Positions 41,538 through 50,562 of a stretch of 58,505 nt of DNA are shown here, piece by piece. Position numbers and translations under genes: made by a program. The stretch comes from Bacillota bacterium (GTDB lineage: Bacteria > Bacillota > UBA4882 > UBA8346). The stretch covers positions 1 through 58,505 of the forward strand of contig JAEZJK010000071.1 in NCBI GenBank assembly GCA_023415835.1, written 5' to 3'. The notes beneath the pieces were generated by a model. The model made no database searches. It worked only from the letters and a program-made list of their open reading frames with translations, and had not been told where the DNA came from. Within the stretch, counting starts at the first letter, position 1. Every line of letters begins with the position of its first letter.

Positions 41538-43018
41538 ATAAGTATTTAGAATTGGTGGCCGGTATTGGATTAGGATTGTTGGCCTATTTGATTTGGCGCG
41601 GAGTGGATTTGACTCCGTTGTTTTTACTTGGTGGGGCTTCCCTGGCATTATTTTTTCTCACTCAGGGTAGATTGGGGCGTAATTTTCAAACCATCGGCAA
41701 TCAGTCGGTAATCAAAGTAGATACCGGTGTTAATTTTGAAGATATTGGCGGACAAGAAATCGCTAAACGAGAGCTGTTGGAGGCTCTTGATTTTGTCCGT
41801 AGCCAAGAACAGATCAAACAACTGGGGATTAGGCCTTTGAAGGGTATTCTCTTAACCGGGCCTCCGGGGACAGGGAAGACCCTTCTGGCAAAGGCGGCAG
41901 CTAGTTATACGGATTCCGTTTTTGTTTCCAGTTCCGGCTCGGAGTTTGTAGAGATGTATGCGGGTGTTGGCGCGCAACGGGTACGGCAATTATTCGGTAA
42001 AGCCCGAAATATGGCCGTTAAGGCGGGAAAACACAGTGCAATCGTATTTATTGATGAAATAGAGGTCATTGCCGGTAAAAGAGGTAGCCATAGTTCACAT
42101 TTGGAGTATGACCAGACCTTGAATCAGTTATTGGTGGAGATGGACGGGATCAAACCAAATGAGGCGGTTAAAATCTTAGTTATCGCCGCCACCAATCGCT
42201 CCGATCTGTTGGATGCGGCCATTATGAGGCCGGGACGTTTTGATCGCCAAGTAAAAGTGGAACTTCCCGATAAGGAAGGCCGGATTCATATTTTAAAGAT
42301 ACATGCCAAGGGGAAGCCTATGGCTGCTGAGGTCGACCTGGAGGAAGTAGCCAAGGATACCTTTGGTTTTTCCGGGGCGCATTTGGAATCGTTAATCAAC
42401 GAAGCCGCCATTCTAGCGTTCAGGAAAGAACGGGATCAAATTATAATGGATGATATTCGCGAAGCGGTTGACAAAGTAATTATGGGAGAAAAGCTAGATC
42501 GGAGGCCGGAACCCGGCGAATTAAAGCGGGTGGCGATCCATGAGACAGGCCATGCTTTGGTCAGTGAGTTGTTACGCCCTGAATCAGTAGCGACTATTAC
42601 GGTAGTTCCCAGAGGTAAGGCTTTGGGATTTATGCGTCAGACGCAAGTTCAGGAGCAATACCTTTATACTAAAGAGTATCTTCAGGACCAGATTGCGATT
42701 TGCCTTGGAGGGGCAATGGCCGAGGAATTGATTTACGGCAATTGGAGCACCGGTTCAGCCAACGACTTTGAACAGGCGACTTCTATCGCTGGGCAAATTA
42801 TTAAGACAGGTTTGTCAAGGCTGGGTATTATTAGGGAAGATTTGACCGGTAAGGATCGAATTGCCGATGAGATGAGCCAAATCCTTGCCGAACAAAAAGA
42901 GCGGGTTAAAATGCTGCTTGAGACCAGAAAGTCTCTAATCAATTTGATCACCGCCAGTTTATTGGAGCAAGAAAAAATCTCCGGAAGCTGGTTTAGAGAA
43001 CAATTAAAATGCGCCTAA
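41534..43018 (+). CDS. FtsH-like AAA+ metalloprotease lacking the extracytoplasmic domain
   Basis: The 494-residue protein carries all FtsH motifs: Walker A GPPGTGKT (109-116), Walker B VFIDEIE (171-177), second region of homology with NRSDLLDAAIMRPGRFDR (221-238), zinc site HETGH (336-340) and a third ligand Asp near 411 (SANDFEQAT). The pore segment is MYAGVGA instead of the usual MFVGVGA. It is shorter than standard FtsH (about 600-650): two hydrophobic segments at residues 5-21 and 26-43 leave almost no outside loop. Coupled to the membrane protein upstream; ireB-murA follow after 112 bases without a visible terminator. Confidence 0.9.
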   Translation: MNKYLELVAGIGLGLLAYLIWRGVDLTPLFLLGGASLALFFLTQGRLGRNFQTIGNQSVIKVDTGVNFEDIGGQEIAKRELLEALDFVRSQEQIKQLGIRPLKGILLTGPPGTGKTLLAKAAASYTDSVFVSSSGSEFVEMYAGVGAQRVRQLFGKARNMAVKAGKHSAIVFIDEIEVIAGKRGSHSSHLEYDQTLNQLLVEMDGIKPNEAVKILVIAATNRSDLLDAAIMRPGRFDRQVKVELPDKEGRIHILKIHAKGKPMAAEVDLEEVAKDTFGFSGAHLESLINEAAILAFRKERDQIIMDDIREAVDKVIMGEKLDRRPEPGELKRVAIHETGHALVSELLRPESVATITVVPRGKALGFMRQTQVQEQYLYTKEYLQDQIAICLGGAMAEELIYGNWSTGSANDFEQATSIAGQIIKTGLSRLGIIREDLTGKDRIADEMSQILAEQKERVKMLLETRKSLINLITASLLEQEKISGSWFREQLKCA

Positions 43019-43130
43019 GGAAAGACTTTGCAAAAAAATTACTAATATAAAGGGAAAACATCGCCGGAAGCGAATTAAATATGGTCAAACTTAAGACTGG
43101 GTTTAATAGGTATTTAGAGGAGGATTTATT

Positions 43131-43394
43131 TTGGGTGATCGAGTTGATAATACAATGAAATTTCAGGCAAAAGAAACCGGGGTTACCGAAGTTTCTGAAG
43201 TCTTAAAAGAAGTGTTTCAGGCTTTACGTGAGAGCGATTACGATCCGGTTGACCAATTGGTCGGTTATTTAATCTCGGGTGACCCGGCATATATCACCAG
43301 TCAAAGGGATGCCAGGGTTTTAATCCGGCGTTTGGAACGGGACTTGATCTTGGAAGAACTGGTCCGTAAGTACTTGGAAAGAGAGGGATTATGA
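43131..43394 (+). CDS. ireB: IreB/ReoM-family regulatory phosphoprotein
   Basis: An 87-residue UPF0297 protein (VDQLVGYLISGDPAYITSQRDARVLIRRLERD is diagnostic, in pieces). In Enterococcus IreB is a target of the PASTA kinase IreK; its Listeria homologue ReoM controls ClpCP-dependent degradation of MurA. Thr8 in DNTMKF matches the place of the phosphorylated Thr in those proteins. TTG start with GAGGAGG upstream. Normally the gene precedes ruvX; here it is one base from murA. Confidence 0.93.
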   Translation: MGDRVDNTMKFQAKETGVTEVSEVLKEVFQALRESDYDPVDQLVGYLISGDPAYITSQRDARVLIRRLERDLILEELVRKYLEREGL

Positions 43395-43395
43395 A

Positions 43396-44667
43396 ATGTC
43401 GAAGTTCCTGGTTACCGGCGGAAACCGGCTTCAGGGTAGTGTTAGGGTCAGCGGAAGCAAAAATAGCACCTCCGCTTTGATGTTTGCCGCCGCCTTAGGC
43501 AAGGACGACGTAATCCTAACCAATATCCCTTTTAATAGTGATGTAATGACGATGGCAGAAATTTTGAAGAGCATCGGGGTCAAGGTTGAATTTGAAAACC
43601 AAGCGGTAATTATTAATGGAAGGGAGATCGCTAATCATCAACCTCCTTATGAACTGATCAGGAGGATTCGGGCTTCGGTTTATACCGCAGGGCTCCTTTT
43701 GGGTAGGCTCGGCATTGCGGATGTAGCTATGCCAGGTGGGGATGAAATCGGGACCCGCCCGGTTGACTTGCATATGAAGGGATTTCAAGCATTAGGGGCA
43801 GAAGTTTCGATTGAACATGGCCAGATGGTTTGTAAATCGACTGGCCTAAAAGGGGCAACCCATTACATCAATAAGGTTAGTGTGGGAGCCACTATAAACA
43901 TGATGCTCGCGGCGGTATTGGCTGAGGGGACAACCATTATTGAAAACCCCGCCAAAGAACCCGAGGTAGTAGACTGCGCGATTTTACTAAATAGCATGGG
44001 CGCAAAGATACGGGGAGCAGGAACGGCTAGTATCAAAATTGAAGGTGTTGAAAGCCTACATGGGTGCGAACACACTCCAATTCCGGACCGGATTGAAGCC
44101 GGGACCTTTATGATCGCCACTGCGGCTATCGGAGGAGACGTTCAAGTTAATAACGTCATTACCGAACATTTAAGGATGGTAATCTCCAAATTAAGGGAAG
44201 CTGGGGTCGAAATTGTCGAAGGGGACAATGATATCCGGATTATCTGTAATAAGCGTTTGAAGACGGTTGATGTAGATACTGGAGTATATCCGGGATTTGC
44301 CACCGACCTCCAAGCCCCTTTCGGAGTGTTATTGTCAAAGGCTGAAGGTACGGGGATTATTTGCGAAACCGTATTTGATAACCGGTTCCGGTATATCGAC
44401 GAACTGCGCCGGATGGGAGCGGATATCAAGGTTGAACGGGATACGGCAATTTTTAGAGGGGTTGAACGGTTGAGCGGTGCGCCGGTTGTCGGCACCGACA
44501 TTCGGGCTGGAGTTGCTTTAGTAATTGCCGGCATGATGGCCGAGGGAGTTACTGAGGTTTCCGGTATCAACCATATCGACCGGGGGTATGAACATTTTGA
44601 TGAAAAACTGAAAGATTTGGGCGCTGAAATTCAGCGGGCGGAAGCTTTGGAAGAAGTAAAAGCATAA
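43396..44667 (+). CDS. murA: UDP-N-acetylglucosamine 1-carboxyvinyltransferase MurA, Cys-to-Asp variant
   Basis: A full-length 423-residue MurA with the catalytic Lys22 (GSKN), RASVYTAGLLLGRLG and the PVDLH loop. The loop Cys of the GGCxIG motif (Cys115 in E. coli) is Asp116 here (PGGDEIG, codon 43741-43743). It catalyses the first committed step of peptidoglycan synthesis. The same Cys-to-Asp change in Mycobacterium and Chlamydia enzymes keeps activity and gives fosfomycin resistance. A terminator follows, and the gene directly abuts ireB. Confidence 0.96.
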   Translation: MSKFLVTGGNRLQGSVRVSGSKNSTSALMFAAALGKDDVILTNIPFNSDVMTMAEILKSIGVKVEFENQAVIINGREIANHQPPYELIRRIRASVYTAGLLLGRLGIADVAMPGGDEIGTRPVDLHMKGFQALGAEVSIEHGQMVCKSTGLKGATHYINKVSVGATINMMLAAVLAEGTTIIENPAKEPEVVDCAILLNSMGAKIRGAGTASIKIEGVESLHGCEHTPIPDRIEAGTFMIATAAIGGDVQVNNVITEHLRMVISKLREAGVEIVEGDNDIRIICNKRLKTVDVDTGVYPGFATDLQAPFGVLLSKAEGTGIICETVFDNRFRYIDELRRMGADIKVERDTAIFRGVERLSGAPVVGTDIRAGVALVIAGMMAEGVTEVSGINHIDRGYEHFDEKLKDLGAEIQRAEALEEVKA

Positions 44668-44677
44668 AATGGGAATT

Positions 44678-44724
44678 AAAATCCTTGTACGTTCTATTGA
44701 TTAGGACAGGCAAGGATTTTTAAT
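44678..44724 (+). terminator. Terminator after murA
   Basis: AAAATCCTTG (44678-44687) pairs with CAAGGATTTT (44711-44720), followed by a T-rich tail. GTTCT/AGGAC inside may extend the fold. Confidence 0.8.
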
Positions 44725-44805
44725 TTTTATTCCAAAATAAGATAAAGGGAAAAAATAGAAACTAATCGAAATTAGAATAGTTGGATTTGAATGGAGCTGA
44801 TGTTA

Positions 44806-45156
44806 ATGGTAGACAAATTAATGGATGAAGCTTTTAAGCTTTTTGAAGAAGCGGAAATAAATATCGACAGCGGATTACCAGAGAGTATCACCCTTTTTCG
44901 GCAGGCTGTCTTAAATTTGCTAAACGCTTATTTGTTTATTAAGGGCGTTGAAAGGCACGGCGGTTTGGCGGAATTGTTTCATGAATGCAGCAAAGTTAAT
45001 TCCGAGTTTGAGACAATCCAATCAGAGATCGAGTATCTAATCAGCGTCTCCCCCGAAGAGGTTGACGGGGAAGAATTAATTGATAAAGCTAATGAAATTT
45101 GGGATTTCATTGAAGGGTTACTTATGGAAATTGAATTGGGAGCGGATAACACCTAA
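44806..45156 (+). CDS. HEPN-like small helical protein
   Basis: A 116-residue, all-helical acidic protein. SITLFRQAVLNLLNAYLFIKGVERHGGLAELFHEC resembles HEPN domains (in parts: LFRQAVLNLLNAYL then HGGLAELF), though the usual RxxxxH RNase motif is not clear. HEPN proteins act in toxin-antitoxin and RNA or nucleotide chemistry. No MNT nucleotidyltransferase partner is adjacent. Start chosen at the ATG 44806, with GGAG 9 bases upstream; an ATG at 44791 is possible. Confidence 0.5.
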   Translation: MVDKLMDEAFKLFEEAEINIDSGLPESITLFRQAVLNLLNAYLFIKGVERHGGLAELFHECSKVNSEFETIQSEIEYLISVSPEEVDGEELIDKANEIWDFIEGLLMEIELGADNT

Positions 45157-45248
45157 AAGTTTGCGACGAGCATTTAAAATTTTTCCTAAAGAAGGAAAAA
45201 AGGAACTTTTTTCCGAATATTATCCATAAATGGCAAAGGAGTATTTGG

Positions 45249-46409
45249 ATGCGCCAATTTTTGTCTTTGTGGATATTATTTGGGTTATTAACCTTAATTA
45301 CCATTCCGTCCAGGGCGGAATTCAACATTGAGAAAATCTCGATGATGCTTGACTCAACCGAGGGAGAAGCAATTGAGAATGATTTATGTTGCTTCTCCAA
45401 TTGGCAGTTTAAAAATTTCAGGTTGGAATTGACTAATAAATTTAGTTGGCCTGAGCATAATGAGAATTATTCGAAGTTTAACGTTAAAGCCCGTTTGGAA
45501 GAGTACGAGCAGTTAAAGTTGGATCTGGATTACCAATGGAACCAACGCTACCGAATTTTTTCACCTGAACTAAATTACTTACTTGAGCTTAGTCCGGATT
45601 TAACAATCGGACTTGAATATGGGATCGAAACCCGTAACCCAATTATTGATAAGGATTATAAATTAAAGTCTTGCCTGGAGATTGGGACTTTAAAAATGGA
45701 GCTAGATAAAGACAGTTGGAGTTATGGCCTCAGGTATGCCCAGTCCGGGAAGGAATATCCGTCGGATCGGATTAAGAACTATACTAAAAAACAATTGAAT
45801 CAGGAGTTAGCTTGGCGGATTGTGCCCAATTTTAAAGTTAATCTCTCCTACGCTGAGGCTACCCGCTATTTTCCTTATGATATTGATCAGGATTATTGGG
45901 GTTCGGCAGCGGGTATCGGTGGCGAGTACCGTTTTAACGAACGCTGGCAATTAACAGGGACTATTGGGGGCAAAGAGGACGAGCGAGGATTAGCTCCTTA
46001 CCTAGAACAACGGGATTTAAAAATCAAATTAACCAATAGGCGTACCAAGGACTTAACCTTTAACCTACAGGCCGGTTCGGCGCAGTTCGATTATTCCTCG
46101 GAAAGGGCCTATATCGATCCCGATGAAATATCATCGGAAGATGAAGACTTAAAAAGCCGGATTGAAAAAAAGGTTGGTTTGGAATGTAACTCACGGTTGA
46201 AAAGTTTAAAATTAACGGTTGAGGGTGGCCTATTTTGGGCAAGTAAGGATTACCGTTCAACTTTAGTTGAGGATTTGATAAGGGAAGGGCTCTATGCTTC
46301 GCTGCGCTGGAATCCCGGGAAAATCGGTGTAGAATTGGAAATGGCCCCTGATGGGAATCTCTGGCGGGTGAATGGGTTTTATCAACTAAAATTAGAATAT
46401 TCTTTTTAA
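45249..46409 (+). CDS. Predicted outer-membrane beta-barrel protein
   Basis: A 386-residue protein with a signal peptide (residues 1-23, RA/EF cleavage) and about 350 residues of alternating polar/hydrophobic strands with short turns (LRLELTNKF-like, ELELDYQWN-like patterns), no Cys-rich or catalytic motif. It ends with LKLEYSF: a terminal Phe with alternating hydrophobics is the classical outer-membrane insertion signal. It suggests a diderm cell. It ends 14 bases before the LigB-AMMECR1 gene and may be in its operon. Confidence 0.7.
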   Translation: MRQFLSLWILFGLLTLITIPSRAEFNIEKISMMLDSTEGEAIENDLCCFSNWQFKNFRLELTNKFSWPEHNENYSKFNVKARLEEYEQLKLDLDYQWNQRYRIFSPELNYLLELSPDLTIGLEYGIETRNPIIDKDYKLKSCLEIGTLKMELDKDSWSYGLRYAQSGKEYPSDRIKNYTKKQLNQELAWRIVPNFKVNLSYAEATRYFPYDIDQDYWGSAAGIGGEYRFNERWQLTGTIGGKEDERGLAPYLEQRDLKIKLTNRRTKDLTFNLQAGSAQFDYSSERAYIDPDEISSEDEDLKSRIEKKVGLECNSRLKSLKLTVEGGLFWASKDYRSTLVEDLIREGLYASLRWNPGKIGVELEMAPDGNLWRVNGFYQLKLEYSF

Positions 46410-46423
46410 GTAAGCTGGAAGGG

Positions 46424-47827
46424 GTGAAGCCGGTGATTGAGTTTGGGGCATTAGTACCCCATGCTCCCATTAGTGTGCCCGGAGTCGGACACGCCGCAGA
46501 TTTGGAACAAATTAAAGAGACTACCAGCGCGATGAAGCAAATTGACGGGATGTTGGCCAAAAGGCCTCCGGAAACTTTGGTGGTGTTTACTCCGCACGGT
46601 ACGGTATATTCGGATGCGATCATCATTTATAACGACCCTACCTTAACTGGAGGGTTGGGGCGTTTTGGTTTAAACCGGGATTGGCAATGGGAAACCGACC
46701 TGGAGTTGGTTGAGAAAATCGCTGTAATAGGAAGTGAAGCGGGTTTACCGGTTTTGGCGTTGGAGCAATCGGAAGCTTCGCGGGGGCGTTTTCCTAAAGG
46801 TTTGGATCATGGGGTATTGGTACCGTTATCGTTTTTCGACCCCGTTTGGGCTTCCCAAGTTAAACTGGTGGTAATTCCCTTGAGTTATCTGCCTTTAGAG
46901 GAATTATACCAGTTTGGAAAGGCGGTCCAAGAAGCGGCGTTTGCTTTAGGCCGAAGAGTGGCAGTGATTGCCAGCGGCGACCTTTCACATTGTTTAAAAC
47001 CAGGGGCGCCTGCGCCTTATGACCCGCGTGGGGAGGAATTTGACCTCAAATTAGTGGAACTAATCAATCAGGGAGCGGTAAGCGGCTTCTTTAAATTGGA
47101 TCCGGTATTGCTGGAAAAAGCAGCCGAATGTGGATTCCGGAGTTTGATTATGCTACTTGGGACTTTAGATGGGCATAACTTTGAGAGCCAGGTACATAGC
47201 TATCAAGGCCCGTTCGGGGTCGGTTATGCGGTAGCTTCATTCCGGCCTAACGGGGATCGTCAAAGCATGGTCGAGGCGTTATTCCAAGCGCGCGCCGTCC
47301 TAGTCCAGTCCAGGCGGGAAAAAGAAAGCCCCCTGGTTAGATATGCCCGCCAGGTGGTGGAGGATTATCTAAAGGGAGGAAAGATTAGCGAACCGGAAGA
47401 TTTAAACAAATACCTCCGGGAGCAGGCCGGAGTTTTCGTCTCTATAAAAAAACACGGCCAGCTCCGTGGCTGCATCGGCACTACCGAACCTACTCAACCT
47501 AATATAGTCGATGAGGTAAGGCAAAACGCCATCTCCGCCGCAATCAGGGATCCCCGGTTTGAACCGGTATCGGCTGATGAATTGGATGACTTGGTATATA
47601 ATGTGGATTTGTTAAAACCCGCGGAACCAATCGCCGGGATTGAGGAACTGGATCCTGGGCGTTATGGGGTAATTGTCCGAAGCGGCCGCCGTACCGGTTT
47701 GCTTTTGCCTAATTTGGAAGGGATTGAAACTGTTGATGAACAAGTAGCTATCGCTCGTAAAAAAGCGGGAATCGGATCGAATGAGCCGGTAGAGTTGGAA
47801 AGGTTCGAGGTAGTCAGATATCTATGA
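46424..47827 (+). CDS. AmmeMemoRadiSam fusion: LigB/Memo-like domain plus AMMECR1 domain
   Basis: A 467-residue fusion. Residues 1-270 are a class III extradiol dioxygenase/Memo-like fold (FGALVPHAPI, VVFTPHG, GLDHGVLVPL, IASGDLSHCLKPG). Residues about 295-465 are an AMMECR1 domain with the hallmark LRGCIGT. In the AmmeMemoRadiSam system these two proteins occur with a radical SAM enzyme; here two are fused and the SAM gene follows with an ATGA overlap. The biochemical role of the system is unknown; a metal-dependent, radical-initiated modification is presumed. GTG start. Confidence 0.9.
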   Translation: MKPVIEFGALVPHAPISVPGVGHAADLEQIKETTSAMKQIDGMLAKRPPETLVVFTPHGTVYSDAIIIYNDPTLTGGLGRFGLNRDWQWETDLELVEKIAVIGSEAGLPVLALEQSEASRGRFPKGLDHGVLVPLSFFDPVWASQVKLVVIPLSYLPLEELYQFGKAVQEAAFALGRRVAVIASGDLSHCLKPGAPAPYDPRGEEFDLKLVELINQGAVSGFFKLDPVLLEKAAECGFRSLIMLLGTLDGHNFESQVHSYQGPFGVGYAVASFRPNGDRQSMVEALFQARAVLVQSRREKESPLVRYARQVVEDYLKGGKISEPEDLNKYLREQAGVFVSIKKHGQLRGCIGTTEPTQPNIVDEVRQNAISAAIRDPRFEPVSADELDDLVYNVDLLKPAEPIAGIEELDPGRYGVIVRSGRRTGLLLPNLEGIETVDEQVAIARKKAGIGSNEPVELERFEVVRYL

Positions 47828-48816
47828 ATACTTATCATGAAGCTGACTTTTACCAACGGTTGCCTGAGGGTAGCATCGCCTGTCGGTTATGTCCCAGACA
47901 ATGCCAGATTCCTTCGGGTAAATCCGGATTTTGTAGAATCCGGATCAACCGTGACGGTAAACTGGAAGCCGCTAACTTTAGCAAAGTATCCGGTATCGGA
48001 CTGGATCCGATCGAGAAGAAACCTTTATATCACTACTATCCGGGCAAACCAATTCTTTCCGTAGGTACTGTAGGCTGTAATTTGGCCTGCCGTTTTTGCC
48101 AAAATTGGCATATTTCACGTGAAGAGCCCCCCACCCGTTTGATAACCCCCGCGGGATTGGCAGATTTAGCCGAAAAGCTGCATCAAGAGGAAGATAATAT
48201 CGGGGTGGCTTATACCTACTCGGAACCAGGAGTCTGGTATGAATTTCTAATCGAAACAATGCCGCTGGTTAGAGCGGGTGGTTTGAAAAATGTTTTGGTT
48301 ACTAACGCCTTTTTGGAGCCAGAGCCATGGCTGAATTTATTAAATTGGACTGACGCCGCTAATATTGACCTAAAGGGTTTCGATGACGGCTATTATCAAC
48401 GGCTTTGCTCCGGAAAACTCGAGCCGGTTTTGAATAATATCAAAACAGCGGTAGCGAAAATCCATTTGGAACTAACTACTTTGATCATTCCCGGGGAAAA
48501 CGACCGGCCGGAACAGATCCGTGAAATGTCTCAATGGATTGCCGCGCTTGACCCGGAGATACCGTTACATCTCTCCAGGTATTTCCCTAGTTATCAAATG
48601 ACAAAACCGGCAACTCCGCCTGAGGTTATGGAGGAGTCCTTGGCTATCGCCAAAGAGTACTTAAAATATGTTTACCTAGGTAATATTGGAAAGGCCAATC
48701 CTACTTATTGCCCGGAATGTGGCAGCCTAATGGTGGAAAGGGATGGATTTCAGACACGAATATTTAACAAAAACATTTGCAGGGAATGCGGTAATATGGT
48801 GAGAATAATTATCTGA
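47824..48816 (+). CDS. AmmeMemoRadiSam system radical SAM enzyme
   Basis: A 330-residue protein with the radical SAM cluster CNLACRFC (CxxxCxxC) near residue 86, an N-terminal Cys set (CRLCPRQC...GFC) and a C-terminal zinc-ribbon-like pair (CPECGSL and CRECGNM). It resembles activases of the PflA type and is always linked to AMMECR1/Memo genes. It overlaps the LigB-AMMECR1 gene by ATGA and is followed by nadE after 66 bases. Confidence 0.93.
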   Translation: MNTYHEADFYQRLPEGSIACRLCPRQCQIPSGKSGFCRIRINRDGKLEAANFSKVSGIGLDPIEKKPLYHYYPGKPILSVGTVGCNLACRFCQNWHISREEPPTRLITPAGLADLAEKLHQEEDNIGVAYTYSEPGVWYEFLIETMPLVRAGGLKNVLVTNAFLEPEPWLNLLNWTDAANIDLKGFDDGYYQRLCSGKLEPVLNNIKTAVAKIHLELTTLIIPGENDRPEQIREMSQWIAALDPEIPLHLSRYFPSYQMTKPATPPEVMEESLAIAKEYLKYVYLGNIGKANPTYCPECGSLMVERDGFQTRIFNKNICRECGNMVRIII

Positions 48817-48882
48817 CAGCGATTAATAATTCCTAATACTGATATTAAGGATTAAAAAATCGCCGGTTCAGGAGGATCATCG

Positions 48883-50529
48883 ATGAAAGTCACGATTGCC
48901 CAGTTGAATCCGATAGTAGGTGATATTGAGGGTAATCTCCAAAGAGTAATTGAGATTTTAGCTGAGTTTAACGGCAAAACAGATCTGCTGATCTTTCCAG
49001 AGCTTTACATAGTGGGTTATCCTCCGCAAGACCTTTTGGACAGGCCATGGTTTATCAAAAAAGTAGAACAGGCAATAACCCGTTTGGCCGAAGAGTCCTC
49101 CCGTTACCCTGAAACCGGGATCTTGCTCGGGGCTCCGTTGCCGGCGGGAAGGGTAAGCGGTAAAGGGCTAGTGAACGCGGCAGTTCTAATCTACCGGGGG
49201 GATAAAGTATTTATCCAAGCAAAATCGTTACTGCCCACCTATGATGTTTTCGACGAGGGGCGTTATTTTGATCCAGCGCAGGAAGTGGAAGTTATCCGGT
49301 TTAAAGATGAAGTTCTCGGGATCTCCATCTGCGAGGACGCTTGGAACGACCCGGATCTCTTGCCTGGGAGCAAGGTTTACGATGTTGATCCGATTACAAA
49401 ATTAGCTGGCTGTGGAGCCACATTATTGTTAAATATATCTGCGTCCCCTTTTTATTTGGGAAAAGAGGAACTCCGGTACCGGCTGATCAAAAATCATGCC
49501 CGGAAACACCGTATTCCTTTTGTTTTTGTTAACCAAGTCGGCGGTAATGATGAATTGATCTTTGACGGCGGGAGTATGGCCATTGACGGCAGTGGCACCC
49601 CGATCTATCTGGCGCAGTACTTTAAGGAAGAATTAAAGGTAGTTGACCTTAATAACCGGGGTAATCCGGAGTTGTTTAAACCGCGGGAACGGATCGAATC
49701 GGTCTACTCCGCTTTAACTTTGGGAGTCAAGGATTATCTGAGAAAATGCAATTTTAAGAAGGCAGTGATTGGCCTTTCCGGTGGGATCGATTCCGCTTTA
49801 ACTTGTTGCCTGGCAGTTGACGCCCTGGGCAAGGAAAATGTATTAGGGATTTCAATGCCTTCGCCTTACTCATCATTGGGTAGTGTTGAGGATTCTAGGG
49901 AATTAGCCGGCAATTTGGGGATTGAGTTCAAAGTAGTGCCGATCGGTTATATTTTTGAAAGTTACTTGAAGACGTTGGCGGAGCATTTTGACGGGCTGAA
50001 AACTGACATTACCGAGGAAAATATCCAAGCTAGAATCCGCGGCAACATTTTAATGGCTTTCTCTAATAAATTCGGCTCCATCGCCCTCTCTACCGGGAAC
50101 AAAAGCGAGATGGCGGTTGGTTACTGTACGCTTTACGGGGACATGAGCGGAGGGTTGAGCGTTATTTCGGACGTTCCCAAGACAATCGTTTACGAACTCG
50201 CTGAATTTCTTAACCGGGGAGGGGAACGGATTCCAAGGGCGATAATTGAGAAGGCCCCTTCGGCGGAGTTGAAACCGGATCAAAAGGATCAGGATACACT
50301 CCCGCCATATCCGGTCTTAGACCAAATTCTCCAACACTATGTGGAAGACGGATGTTCAGTGGAGGAGATTATCGCTTTGGGTTTCGATCCGGAGACCGTT
50401 AAGTGGGTGGCGCGGACTGTTGACCGTAGTGAATATAAACGACGGCAAGCGGCGCCGGGATTAAAAGTATCATCCAAAGCTTTCGGCGGTGGGCGGAGAA
50501 TGCCGGTGGCTATGAAATTAAATTTTTAA
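48883..50529 (+). CDS. nadE: Glutamine-dependent NAD+ synthase
   Basis: The 548-residue protein is the two-domain form: an N-terminal nitrilase-type glutaminase (residues 1-250; FPELYI Glu, Lys in AKSLLPTYD, nucleophile Cys in GISICEDAW) and a C-terminal NAD synthase with the PP-loop GLSGGIDSALT near residue 300. It amidates deamido-NAD using glutamine. Strong GGAGG before the ATG. The next gene, a PRPP-synthetase homologue, follows after 33 bases; PRPP feeds NAD synthesis. Confidence 0.96.
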   Translation: MKVTIAQLNPIVGDIEGNLQRVIEILAEFNGKTDLLIFPELYIVGYPPQDLLDRPWFIKKVEQAITRLAEESSRYPETGILLGAPLPAGRVSGKGLVNAAVLIYRGDKVFIQAKSLLPTYDVFDEGRYFDPAQEVEVIRFKDEVLGISICEDAWNDPDLLPGSKVYDVDPITKLAGCGATLLLNISASPFYLGKEELRYRLIKNHARKHRIPFVFVNQVGGNDELIFDGGSMAIDGSGTPIYLAQYFKEELKVVDLNNRGNPELFKPRERIESVYSALTLGVKDYLRKCNFKKAVIGLSGGIDSALTCCLAVDALGKENVLGISMPSPYSSLGSVEDSRELAGNLGIEFKVVPIGYIFESYLKTLAEHFDGLKTDITEENIQARIRGNILMAFSNKFGSIALSTGNKSEMAVGYCTLYGDMSGGLSVISDVPKTIVYELAEFLNRGGERIPRAIIEKAPSAELKPDQKDQDTLPPYPVLDQILQHYVEDGCSVEEIIALGFDPETVKWVARTVDRSEYKRRQAAPGLKVSSKAFGGGRRMPVAMKLNF

Positions 50530-50562
50530 CCCGAAATTTGCAACGGTCAAGGAGGAATAATT

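Noticed and set aside
46060..46626. 188-codon minus-strand open frame across the barrel and LigB-AMMECR1 genes
   Set aside because: It overlaps two well supported plus-strand genes and shows no family pattern.
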